A DNA stretch of 64,000 bases from Cephalotrichum gorgonifer. Taxonomy: Eukaryota; Ascomycota; Sordariomycetes; Microascales; Microascaceae. The notes under the pieces were generated by a model. That model did no database searches. It was not told the origin of the DNA and was given only the letters and a program-made list of their open reading frames with translations. This document shows, piece after piece, positions 47,823 to 58,187 of this stretch. The stretch lies in assembly GCA_900312665.1 (NCBI GenBank), contig ONZQ02000014.1, positions 899,924 to 963,923 on the forward strand. Direction: 5' to 3'. The position numbers were made by a program, and so were the translations under genes. How positions within the stretch are numbered: the stretch's first letter is position 1; each line of letters begins with the position of its first letter.

Positions 47823-47835
47823 CCGGCTTCGCCGG
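47823..47835. promoter_or_regulatory. inverted CGG/CCG repeat, candidate regulator site
   Basis: CCGGC, three bases, GCCGG: a perfect inverted repeat that can be read as CGG-N5-CCG. Zn2Cys6 dimers bind such everted or inverted triplets. It lies 162 nt upstream of the FAD oxidoreductase start. Binding is inference. Confidence 0.35.
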
Positions 47836-48110
47836 GCAAGTCTGTCTATTCCGGACGGCGTCTCGTTCTTCGGTCACCGGCCACGCTAGTCCGGCGGGTA
47901 TCTCCTCAATTAGGTTTGGTGATTTTTGTTTAATTGTCCCTTGCTGGGATTACAAAGCCTGGCGCGGATATGTGCCTGTTCTCGCACGGTTTCCCAGGGT
48001 GGCAGGGGAGGCTCTGTGTACAGCTACCTAACAATGTGTTTCCTTACCTTAGTGAACCGGGTACCTGTACTGCGATTACCCGGCGGGCGGTGAAAGCTAG
48101 TAAACGGATA

Positions 48111-48138
48111 CCCGTTACCCGTCACCCGTTACCCGACA
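48111..48138. repeat. 7-bp tandem repeat, four units
   Basis: CCCGTTA, CCCGTCA, CCCGTTA, CCCGACA follow one another without gaps, 170-197 nt upstream of the regulator ATG. Each unit carries a CCCG core, so it could be a multi-site element. Confidence 0.75.
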
Positions 48139-48307
48139 TCGCTCCACATCGTCCGCCCCCCACAAGTCGAACCGACTCACATCATCCATCCCTCACATAC
48201 AATCCCCTCTGCGGGAATACGTGGTACCAACTTGTTCTCCCTAAAACATTGCTGGAAATACGGCCTGCCACGCACTGTACGTACTCAGGGTCTAGACTAC
48301 GCATACG

Positions 48308-50448
48308 ATGCAGGACTCTGGAGAGGAACCAACACCCCCCGCGCCCCTGGTACGAGCCAAGGGCGCGCCGCCGCGGGTATCCCTCGCCTGTGTCCCCTGT
48401 CGCAGCAGGCACATCAAATGCGACGCAACCCGCCCAAACTGTCGACGCTGCTTGTCGGAGGGGAAGGAGTGTTACTATGAGAAGTCCAGGAGAGGGGGGC
48501 TAGACCGAGCCGCCCTAGCCGCACGCCGCAACCGGGTATCCGGTCTGTCGGGGTCTAGTGCCCCAACAGGGAGCCCAGGGTCTCGGCAAGAGCCAGCAGC
48601 TGCCGAGGAGCTCCCTCGGCCGGGTGGTGACGTATGGCAACTCAGCCCACCCGGAAACGAGAATAGCCGGTCAGCGGTAGGCGGTAGTACCACCTCTTCC
48701 TTCGGGGGGTCCCCGCTATACAAATTACCCATCTCCGTTCATACGGGTAGTCCGTCCCCCGGCACCCCGAATGACCCACTTATCGAGCTCTACTACGAAT
48801 ACTTCCACGCTTTCCACCCATGTGTTCTTCCTCGCAAATACCTCAACGCACTCCTCCGGGACCCATCTAAGCAGGTTGTCCTGGCCCCCTTGATCTCCGT
48901 TCTCCGCTTCATCGGGTCAATCTACGGACGCTCGGACCAGTCCCTGCAGCTGCAGCTAAAGGAGCATGCCATACGAATGACATCAGATGCACCCTCGGAC
49001 CCCCTCGCGAGGGCCTTCCTTGCCCAGGCCCGCCTCCTCCTTTCCATCGCCCTCTACTGGTTCTCCGATCGAGAAGGATCCCGCGGTACCATGGATAGCG
49101 CGATACGAACTGCTTTCGAACTGGGGATGTTCCGCCAAGAATTTGCTGCTGCGAATGGCGGGGGCGATCCCGTGATGGAAGAGAGCTGGAGGAGGACGTG
49201 GTGGCAGATATTTGCCGTGGATGCATACTACGCTGCTATCAAGCGAACCCCGAGGTTCTTAGCGCAGGATGTTGAGCCCAATGTCGAGCTTCCTTGTGAG
49301 GAGTGGGAGTATGAGTCAGGGGTAAGCATCATCGGTCGACCATCCCTCGCCTACTCCTACCCCTGCCCCTTTCCCGGTTAGCTGGCATCTAGCTACACGG
49401 CTACTTACACGCTCGTGTTAGGTCATCCCTACTCCCAAGACATTACAGGATTTCGAATCACGCGAGTTTTACCCCGACGAGAAGTACTCTTCATTCGCGT
49501 ATTTGGTCGGCGCAGTTTGGTGTATGGCCTCGGCGACTGCCGTCGCTCACAAGGATACAACATCATTAGAAATTTCTGTAAAGGTGGCCGAGGAAGTGGA
49601 CGCCATAGTGGATGGGTGGGACCTCTTATTGCCTGAGTCGAAACGTCAGGTCATGGGCAAGGACGGCGTTGTAGATGAGCTCATGTTTCAGGCTCAGATG
49701 GGGATAAGCGCGTAAGTCTCTCTAGCTTACTCCAACGTCCCTACCGGGCGCTGGTCGTAGGCAACTAGATGCATCCTGGGAGGGCACGCTTGGCGGTTTC
49801 TTGGTCGAGTGCTAACACCGCTTCAGGTCCATCGTCGGTCTCCACAGACCCTACTCCAACCTCCTCTTCAACCCACTCGAGCTCATATCCAGCTGTCCAA
49901 CTGGGCCCCCAGACTCCGTTCTCGTCGGAGACCTAGTTAACGTCCACACCGAGCGGTGCCTGAAAGCCATCCAGGTCCAGATCCGGCTCATGACCCTCCC
50001 GGCCCGGCCGTTCCGCCACACCCCATTCGTCATATGCATGATGACGGTGGGGACGATCCCACACCTCGCGGCCTGCAAGTACATCTTCACGCGCGAGCAG
50101 GTCGAGATCGCCAGGCATCAGATTCGGCTGAGCATAGGCTGCATGAAGACAATGGCGGAGGCGTGGCCGCAAGCCGCTCTGAATATCCGCGAGCTGCAGA
50201 TGATTGCACAGGAGGTACTGGGGCTTTCATCGAGGGGTCGAGGGCCCGCTTCTACCACTTCCGGTGGAAACGGGACCAATGGACACATCAGTTCCGGGTC
50301 TTCAACCACAATTGAGAACTTTGAGATCTCGGCTGACGGCGGCTTCGATTTCGATACGACGGAGGACGGTGGCGGCCTTCAGAATCCGTGGGACCCGGAG
50401 AGCACGCAGACAGATCTTACATGCTACGGCCTGACTAGTATGACCTGA
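48308..50448 (+). CDS. Zn(II)2Cys6 transcription factor
   Basis: Exons 48308-49321, 49422-49711 and 49827-50448 give 641 residues. The zinc cluster is C28-x2-C31-x6-C38-x6-C45-x2-C48-x6-C55, followed by a basic linker. A low-complexity Ser/Gly/Pro stretch (about residues 75-140) precedes the fungal-specific transcription factor domain, which shows YYEYFHAFHPCVLP, the helix FELGMFRQE, RRTWWQIFAVDAYYA and, in exon 3, LHRPYSN and HTPFVICMM. The C terminus is acidic and glycine-rich, consistent with an activation domain. It is divergent from the FAD oxidoreductase and close to a P450, which suggests a pathway-specific activator, with possible autoregulation through CGG sites in the shared promoter. 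Confidence 0.9.
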
Positions 50449-51216
50449 GTAGTATCACACGACGATCTGTTGGCATCTACTACACCAGATATGCAACTTA
50501 GGCGCCGGGCGATTCCTGTGATACACGACGAAAACATGGTAGTGGAAGGTCAGCTTGGATATCGGTTTTGACGAAGCTTTTTTTTTTTTGGGTTGGGTTG
50601 GGTTGGGTTGGGGGGGGGTATTGTTAGCGTTCTTTGTGATTTTGACGAGCGATATTATATAATCTTATTTCTACGGCCTTCAGAGTATGATTCAGTGTGC
50701 CAGAAAGTGATCACCGTAAGGACGTCAGAGAGTGGGCCATACCCACTGCTCAACCATGTCATGTATATCTCGAATCCTTTGGGGCACCTCCCTGATTCGG
50801 TTACCCCAGTTTTCGATCTTACCAGGGACATATTCATTCCTCAGAGAAGCCTTGATATGGCTTCCTCCTGATCACCTCCTTGAGAAACAGTGAAAAGTTA
50901 AAGAGAGATCCAGGGAATACACTTTAGAAAGGTCATCGGGTGCCAGACATGCCTAGGTAACTGTCGATTCATCATCCAACGGCGTTGGTTGCAGAGAACG
51001 ACTTGATGGTCACGCGAAATAAGACTAAATGCCGTTTGGCTGGGTGATATTCCGATCGTCCAAACCATTCGTGCGGCAGGACTCGAACTTATAAATGAAT
51101 GTTAGAAGATAAAAGATTTCGATGGACATGTGTACTTCCATCACATATGTTCCTCGCCACGGGTACTCTTGCCGACCCCTGCACCCGCCCCTCTGACCAA
51201 AAGGCTCCCGCCCTTC
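50449..51216. other. intergenic with microsatellite
   Basis: No gene is supported. A T10 run followed by GGGTT units lies at 50580-50619. The right part is the 3' flank of the small secreted protein gene. Confidence 0.5.
50580..50619. repeat. T-run and GGGTT pentanucleotide microsatellite
   Basis: A T run is followed by four to five GGGTT units and a G9 run. It is not the fungal telomere unit (TTAGGG). Confidence 0.8.
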
Positions 51217-51570
51217 CTAGTTAATCTTGCACCTAGCGCTCCCAGATCCGCAGTCTTTGGCATACCCATAGTCACAGCAGTTCCCACTGGGCGAGCACTC
51301 AAAGATATGATTATTCACCCTCTTCGAAGTGACCACGTATTTGCCCGTGCTGGTCCAAACACAGTTGCCGCAGACCGTCAGCTGCTTGCCGCGGCTGTTG
51401 CACTTGCATCCGTTGTAGCTGCACGCGCGCTTCTCCAAGAGCGGAGTCGCTGGCGAGATGTCCCTCGTCTCCAGGGACGGAGCGAGAGAGAAGTCTGACT
51501 CCTCGGGGATGGCGACGGCCTCCACGTTGAGCGTGAGGAGAAGAACGGACACGGCGGTTGTGAAGCGCAT
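51217..51570 (-). CDS. small secreted cysteine-rich protein, Kex2-processed
   Basis: An intronless frame of 117 residues. The first 20 residues form a signal peptide ending in AVA. A pro-region of about 28 residues ends in LLEKR at residue 48, a Kex2 (Lys-Arg) processing site, leaving a mature peptide of 69 residues with ten cysteines, enough for five disulphides. The cysteine order is C-x4-C-x-C-x9-C-x2-C-x20-C-x5/6-CC-x7-C-x6-C approximately. Such proteins act outside the cell as effectors, antimicrobial peptides or surface proteins; I do not recognise the family. A possible 53-nt 5' UTR intron is at 51590-51642 and a TATATATA element at about 51730-51738. Confidence 0.82.
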   Translation of the reverse strand: MRFTTAVSVLLLTLNVEAVAIPEESDFSLAPSLETRDISPATPLLEKRACSYNGCKCNSRGKQLTVCGNCVWTSTGKYVVTSKRVNNHIFECSPSGNCCDYGYAKDCGSGSARCKIN

Positions 51571-53319
51571 GGTGGTATTGAGTTATCTTCTACGGAGATA
51601 CGTTAGATGGCTGTGGGGAAGATGGGGTTCAATAAGACTCACGTTAAGGTGGTAGGTTCTTTTGCCGCTGTTGATAGTGCTGGGGTTGAGGTAGAAGCGG
51701 TCTGATTCATCACGACTGATAACTGCGTGTTATATATACGGATTTGACTGTTTTTCTCGCCTGCCCTCGGGGTGGACGCCGTTTCCAGTCCCATAAGCGG
51801 ATAGAATGACAGATCCGTATTACAGCGAGGTGTATAACACAATATATTGCACGCCAGTGGTGCTTGCTGCGCTATTAGTGATAATATAGTATGTGCAGCA
51901 CGGCTTGTGTCCCAAGAGGTCTGCCTCGGCTATCAGCAGCCTGTGGTCGGTCAAATATCCTCGTGTTGTGTAACCATCATATTCCCAGAATAGGCCTGCT
52001 TTGAATACGGTTTTTATTCTCAGTCAACGCCACAGTCTTGTGTTGTTGGTGAGTACCTTCTTCCTACGAGTGTATCAAAAATGGGATAGTGCCTAAAGTA
52101 CATGAGAAGTCCTACGTAGCCCAGGTGGGTGAACCGAGGAGCATTGTTCATGAAGGGGAAGGAGCCAAGGCTCCAGCTCAAGTGTGATTAATAAACTATC
52201 ACCCCTTGGAACAGGGCTGCGAGGTACTATATATCCCGGCCGGATGGGCCGATGAGGGTGTTTGAGAAGTGGAGAATGTTCCCGCAATCTTATTGCCTGC
52301 GCGTCTTATTGGAACCCAGCACCCAGCGCACGAAGTCATAGACTCTAGAGCTCCGAAGATGCACCTCCGCGGGGTAGCGAGCCAGGATGCCGTGTGAAAT
52401 ATGTTGTGCACTCCAGTACGAAGATGAGATGGAGGGGTGCGCGACCTGGTGTTCGGATGCCCGGCAAAGTGTCAACCGGGATACACTTTTGCCGATCGGC
52501 CCCATCTTGCATTGGTTATGCGTCGTCGTATTGGCACTCCAGTCACTCTTACTACCACAGGCGGCTTACGACTTGCCTTGCCCTTGCCCGGCTAAAATGA
52601 TCGGCACCGGTGCTTAATTTAAGCTTATATATTCCGGGCCCAAATCTCGTATTAGTAAAGGCTCCGAGCCTCGCCGACAGTCACTCCCGGCGAGACGGCG
52701 TGTGTCGCCTGGCGATGTGCATAGGCTGGAAATTATCTAAGTTGCCGATATTCAGGCCCCGGGCCAACATTAGAGCCCGAGCATGCAGGCTTACGACGAA
52801 TGAGGGAACCGACGATGGGAAATGTCGGTGCCGCGTCAAAATGGAATGGCGTTGGTAAAGTCGATCAAAAGGTTGGCTTTCCACACCCACCTCAAGAGAA
52901 GGCACCCTCAATTCCTTTCGGTAGTTCAAAAGGCCACTCAGCAGTTCAAAGGTAACAACCCTCGGGGAAAGGGTCGGCAGTGGCTGGAAATGGTATCACC
53001 ACTCTACCAGAAATTTTATGATGCCCATCCAGGCGCGTCGCCGGTTCGTTGTAATTCGCTTCAAGGCCTCGAGCCATGAGGGTTGCCTGTGTCCTGACGA
53101 TACCGCTACGCAGAAACGGGACATGTCTCTGGATCGAGAGTGGAATAACGTGGCAATTTATGCCTCTCCCGCCTCAAAAACCTGCTTGCCAGCATTCTAA
53201 CTTCTAACTCTACAAGTGTAATGATTTGACCTCCTCTCATCATATTGACCGAGGCCGCCACTGTTTCGTCTAAGAGGACGCTCAGCGTTCGGAACAGCAC
53301 ACAAAAACACAAGCAATAA
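51571..53319. other. long intergenic stretch
   Basis: Upstream region of the secreted protein gene, then a gene-poor stretch. Several short frames on both strands (under 90 codons) have no domains. No gene is supported. Confidence 0.5.
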
Positions 53320-53391
53320 TCCCATATAGTGTAGGGGTTATCATGTCGCGCTCTCACCGCGGAGACCCCGGTTCGATTCCGGGTATGGGAG
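53320..53391 (+). tRNA. tRNA-Glu (CTC)
   Basis: A 72-nt cloverleaf. The acceptor stem TCCCATA pairs with TATGGGA, and the discriminator is G. The anticodon stem TCGCG/CGCGG flanks the loop CTCTCAC with anticodon CTC. The T arm contains GGTTCGATTCC. There is no intron and the 3' CCA is not encoded, as expected for a nuclear gene. Pol III control boxes are recognisable: an A box around TAGTGTAGGGG and a B box GGTTCGATTCC. Confidence 0.95.
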
Positions 53392-53771
53392 ATTCACTTT
53401 TTTGCTTTTTTTTTCCTGGGGCCCACGAGTTGGTGGGCCCGCCCAGCTATGCTACAATGTCCCCATCAACAAGCAATCGAAAAGAACTATCTGAACATAA
53501 CTTGGGTAAGGAGGTCTTTTAGAATGGGTCTTTGCTACCTGCCTAATTATAGCAGTTGTGTGACCCTTTTCCCTTTGTACTTTCGTAATATCACACATAT
53601 GTTGCTGCTTTGATAATTTGAATTAGATTAGCTGTTAACAGTACAGACAGTTCTTGCTTTGCTCCCCCCCATCTGCCGAGGCTACATGTGTCCAGTGGAG
53701 TGTTTATTCGGTCTGGGAGGTTGTAGTGTCCTTCACCTAAGTGGCATTCAGCCAAATGGTGGTAACAGGCT
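53392..53771. other. intergenic
   Basis: Spacer between the tRNA and the 3' end of the phosphatase gene; only the Pol III terminator is recognisable. Confidence 0.5.
53396..53414 (+). terminator. RNA polymerase III terminator
   Basis: Two T runs begin a few bases after the tRNA-Glu 3' end, the normal Pol III stop signal. Confidence 0.75.
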
Positions 53772-56235
53772 TTACTTCTTGTAATACATCTGGTCAAACC
53801 CGATAACCTCCCACTTTCCGGTGTCCGTGTTCAGAGTCAGGTTGGTGTGCACAATCTCCCCGAACCTGATAGCGCCGGATTCCGCCTTTCCACCCGCGAT
53901 GGGCCTGGACAGATGGTTCGCTCCGGAGGCGACGGTGAAGTTGGCAAGGGGGAGATCCCAGGAGTTCCGAGTCGCAACAGACGGAGAGCCTAGTTATGGA
54001 GTCATTGACGTTAGAACAAACCCATGCAAAAAAGAAAAAAAAGGGGGTAAGTAACGAGGAGGATGCAACATACCGTAGAAATGCGCCTTGACTTCCTCCT
54101 TTGTGATAGCCAGGCGGAAGTACCCCCTGTAGTAGCCCTCCTGCCACATCATCTCCTCGTTGAGTCTGATCAGGTCGCGGGACGTGTTCCCAGCGTTGGG
54201 CTCGATCGGACCGTCATAACCAGAGGAGGAGACGGCAGTTCCTGCGAACTCAACTCCAATAGCTCCCTCGCCAGTCTCGGAGTCGTAGTCCTTGGTTCCG
54301 AGCCATGCAAGATCGGAGACCTGTCCAACATGGTCCTGTCAGCTAACTTTCCATATACATGGGCATGGGACGACTCATTGAGACCTACCCAGTTCTTGTG
54401 GCTGTCGCCCGCGAGGAAAACGTTGTTCCCAATGTTGTTGTCATACAAGTGCTGCAGGGTCCTATTCCGGTTGGCGATATAGCCCTACCCAAAGCATCAG
54501 CATCGAATTGTAAACGATATTATTGGGGCATGGGAGAGGTTTTAGCTCACATTCCAGTTGTCGCCACTCATGGAGCCCTTATCGTTAGTGTAGGTACGGG
54601 AGAAGACGATCTGGTTGCCGATAATTCGCCACGCGGCCCCACGTTCCTTCGACTCGCTGAGGGACCTGTAGAACCAGTTCTCCTGGCGGGAGCCCATCAG
54701 AGTGCGGCTAGGGTCATCTCGGATCAAGTCAATGTAATGATCGTTCCAGCCTGCATATCTCATTAGCACAGTATTAATGGCAGTCTTCGAAGCTCTTACG
54801 AACCTAGCGAGGTGATGCTGCGGTCGTAGTTCCTCGTGTCGAGAACGATGAGGTCCAGCAGCTTGCCCATCTTGAACGAACGCCAGACGCGGAGGCCATC
54901 ATCCATGTCGACTTGGCTAAAAACGAGTATTTATCAGTCACCTTCAGATTAATACGATATAACACTGCAATTCGCACTACTCACCGGATAGGCATCCACT
55001 CAAAGTACGCGCGGACGGCGTGTACCTTGCGAGTGTCAACAGTGGCCTGGCGACCGGTGTTCAAGAAAGAATTCTCTGTGTTGTTCAGAGCACTGAAGCC
55101 ATCCTTGTAGCCGTTGTTGGCGAACTCTTCATCTCGATATTAGCTAGCTGCCCATATTAGTCCAGATGTGTGTGATGTACCCACCATGATCATCCCAAGT
55201 CGCGACCCAGGGGAAGTTCTGGGAGAGGAGCTGAAGGTCCGCATCGCCACGGTACTACAAGACATTGCAGGTTAGCAACTCAATACGGGATTCCCAATTT
55301 GGAAAGAAAGGGACGAAGGCCGGTTATTGCTCATACCTGTCCATGACGCGTGCGGTAGTCATGGAGAGAAAAGATGGCGCTCTGAGGCTCCGTGGCACGT
55401 GGACCACCGACCTTGGTCTCGTATAGATAGTCGCCGAGGTGAACAACATAGTCCATGTCATCCTTCCTCGCAGCATTTCCGTACGCGTTGAAGTATCCGT
55501 TGGCTGCGAAGTTGTGAGTCTCGGTATTCTAAGGGATATTGACGGGGCAGTCCCAGCTTACGATAGTTGCTGCAGGAAAACACAGCAAGGTTGATCCCAG
55601 TGACGTCATCCTTCTCCTTGGGGGCAGTCTTGGTCCTTCCCATAGGACTCTTGTTATCGGAGTCACATACAGTGAACTGGTAGTAGTACCTGGTGAAAGG
55701 CTTGAGACCCTTCGCCTCGACCTGTATGGCGGTTAACAATATGTTTCTGTGACGTCAATGGGAAGGCAGAACGAACCTTCAGGGTGAAGTCGATATCGGA
55801 CGTAGTATAGGCCTTGCCCTTGCTAACAACTTTGTCAGAAGGCTTGCCCTTCTTCTCTTCATACACGTTCCAGTCCACGCAGATGGGGTTCGCATCAGCC
55901 TTGATGTAAGCCTCAGTCTCGTGGCTGTACAGACCCGCAGTGCCGGAAACAGCGACAGTGCTATCGGAAGACTCCCTCGTCGGGGCAACACGGGTCCACA
56001 GGATAACACTGTCAGAGTAAGGGTCACCTGAAGCAACGCCATGTGTGAAGTTCAGCTGGTCGGGCGTATAGGCGATATCGCTGCGCTTCCATGACCGGCG
56101 GCTGACAAGAGGGACATCTATGCCAAGCCCTTCGTGACGGCGGGAAGGGCTATCATAGTTGAGATTGTCCTCGAAGGAGGCAACCGCCGTCGCGGCAAAG
56201 AAAGCCGCGGCAGAGAGAGGGGCAAAGGACCGCAT
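53772..56235 (-). CDS. secreted PhoD-type alkaline phosphatase/phosphodiesterase
   Basis: Minus-strand exons 55777-56235, 55562-55721, 55337-55503, 55185-55254, 54985-55126, 54804-54916, 54551-54750, 54389-54484, 54074-54320 and 53772-53989 give 623 residues, all joined in frame. A signal peptide (about 19 residues, ending in VAS) is followed by the N-terminal PhoD domain (FTHGVASGDPYSDSVILWTR) and the metallophosphatase: SCSNY, HLGDYLYE, TWDDHE, DTRNYDR, WRIIGNQIVF and FLAGDSHKNW carry metal ligands. The family hydrolyses phosphodiesters or monoesters with Fe3+/Ca2+. It probably scavenges phosphate outside the cell. Intron 8 (54321-54388) uses the second of two nearby acceptors to restore NWVSDLAWLG. 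A TATA-like element is present upstream. Confidence 0.93.
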
Positions 56236-58187
56236 ACTGGGCTAGCGTTGATTCCGAACTTGTGGCTGGATCGCTCGTACTTTTTTCGCTTTCCTCAGAT
56301 GCAGATCCCCCGCGTACTTATATCCTGCATCTCCAGCGAAGTGGACCGACCATCCACTGTCCCTCTCCATCTCAGTCGCTCATGGCCGTGTAATTTCCAA
56401 GCTCCGCGATCGGCTAATTCCCATCCCGTTATGACGCTGCTTATCTTGAACGTCTCACGCGACACCCTTCGATGGTAGTTGAGAATGCATGGCAACGTCG
56501 GTGTCCGATTATGGAAGGTAAGAGTAGAATAGAAGCGGCCATGTCCAATTACTTCTTTACGTACAACACGAGGCTTCATGAGTCTGTAACGGTCCACATG
56601 GCGCTGCGACGTTTAATGACACTGCAGGAACGTGGGCCCAACGTGCACCCCACAGGATAGGCGATTGGCTGCTGATATTTTCGTCCACAGGGGAAAATCG
56701 TCCCAACCTAGTAACTATGTCGTGGATCGTTATCCCCACATTCTTAACTAGCTTGACAGGGTTAGTAACTTGGGTCGTGCTATTGGTTGAGAATTTTACA
56801 ACCTCAGAAGATCGTTCAACAACCCCAATATAGCATTTGGGTAGTAATAGCCCTTGATGTCACCCGTGGGGAACATGGCGTGTATGTGTGCTCGGACTGC
56901 GGATCAGCCGTGAATCCCGCGCGGGGGTCCACTCGTATCGAACGCGCCATTACTGGGTGCTTCCCTGCCCCGCCCTACCAGCTAATAATACCACCCCAAG
57001 AGTAGTTGACAGGGGAAAGTTGGCCCGTAGTTCCATCTCCCGTTTCCTACAAAACAGTCTTCTCTTCTTGTTGCCCCCTCACAAACCTGAGATTCTTGCG
57101 CGGGAGGAGATTGAAGGATTCCAAAAAAGTGGGGCCAGCTAACACATCAACGGACATTCGGCATCGAGAGACCTAACTCATACATACATGCACTGATCAA
57201 CAATGCCGAGGGGAGGGGGAGCTCACGCTAAAAGCCCTTTGTATGAACTAATTTGCGAGGAAACTTATAAATATAAGAGCAGTCACATCGGCTAAGTATT
57301 AGAGGTTAGCTAGCCAATGACAGGATTGCGGTGTGGAGTAGAAAACGAGTTTTCACAACAGATGCCAGTCATCCAAGATCCCGATAGCCGACTCGATGGC
57401 AACTTCTAAGGGCGAACCCAATGAACCAACAACATTACCCACGTGCTAAGAGTCAGTCGAGGCTCAAGAAGATGGCGGCCCACACACAGCTCCTGTCGCC
57501 CGACTAAGACCTGTCGGGGAAACTCGACTCCGGACACCTCATGAAGGGTGGTGAGTGGGTGGCCATTGCAACTATGTTGACATTAGGAAGGCTACTGCCT
57601 AACCCTCCTCCCATACAGAACCTAAACGGATTCACCATCGTGGGACATCAACTATTCTGTACCCAAAACATCAGCAAGATGGGGATTTAACGCGTTCTGG
57701 CCATGCCTGGAGACAGCGGTCTTCAGGGCAATGCGGTGATACTCTCGGAATTGGGGTCAGTATTCGAGGGGTGGCGATTCGGAAGGGTTAGATCTGGTTA
57801 TAAGCTGCTTCTACGTACATAGGATGAGATGGTGGCTTCTCATCTTAGAAGTACTGATAAACTGGTCAGAAACATCTTCCTTGCCTAACTAACTCCTCTG
57901 GCCGGGATTATTTGAACCTCAACAGGCATTATGATTAGTCCAAACCTCATACTTTCCAGCTTGTACATGGACCAAAGTGGAGTTGTCATCTTTAAAGCAT
58001 CCTATTATCACATTCTTGAATGTCACAAATAAGGTCAGGAGTGAAATTCATACCAAACGAAGGAATGTTTGTCCAGCCGCAGACTGTAAACAACAGTTTT
58101 GTGCCCATTGCATTCCAAGCCTGCCATTTAGGTCTCCAGTTCCCTGGTCGTATTTAACACATCATTCCACTGCCATAGCTCGCCGTA
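56236..58187. other. long intergenic stretch
   Basis: Promoter of the phosphatase gene and 3' flank of the transporter. Short frames only; no gene, RNA or repeat is supported in the middle part. Confidence 0.5.
56318..56323 (-). promoter_or_regulatory. TATA-like element of the PhoD gene
   Basis: On the minus strand the sequence reads GATATAAGTA, with the core 83 nt upstream of the ATG at 56235, good spacing for a fungal promoter. Motif and position only. Confidence 0.35.

Larger units (their letters stand above)
47662..48307. promoter_or_regulatory. divergent promoter region
   Basis: Shared upstream region of the FAD oxidoreductase (minus) and the Zn2Cys6 regulator (plus). It is rich in CGG/CCG triplets, the half-sites of such regulators. 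A perfect inverted repeat at 47823-47835 contains CGG-N5-CCG. Four 7-bp units lie at 48111-48138. Confidence 0.5.

Noticed and set aside
50580..50619. Telomere-like G/T-rich repeat
   Set aside because: The unit is GGGTT, not TTAGGG, there are only four to five copies, and normal genes lie on both sides.
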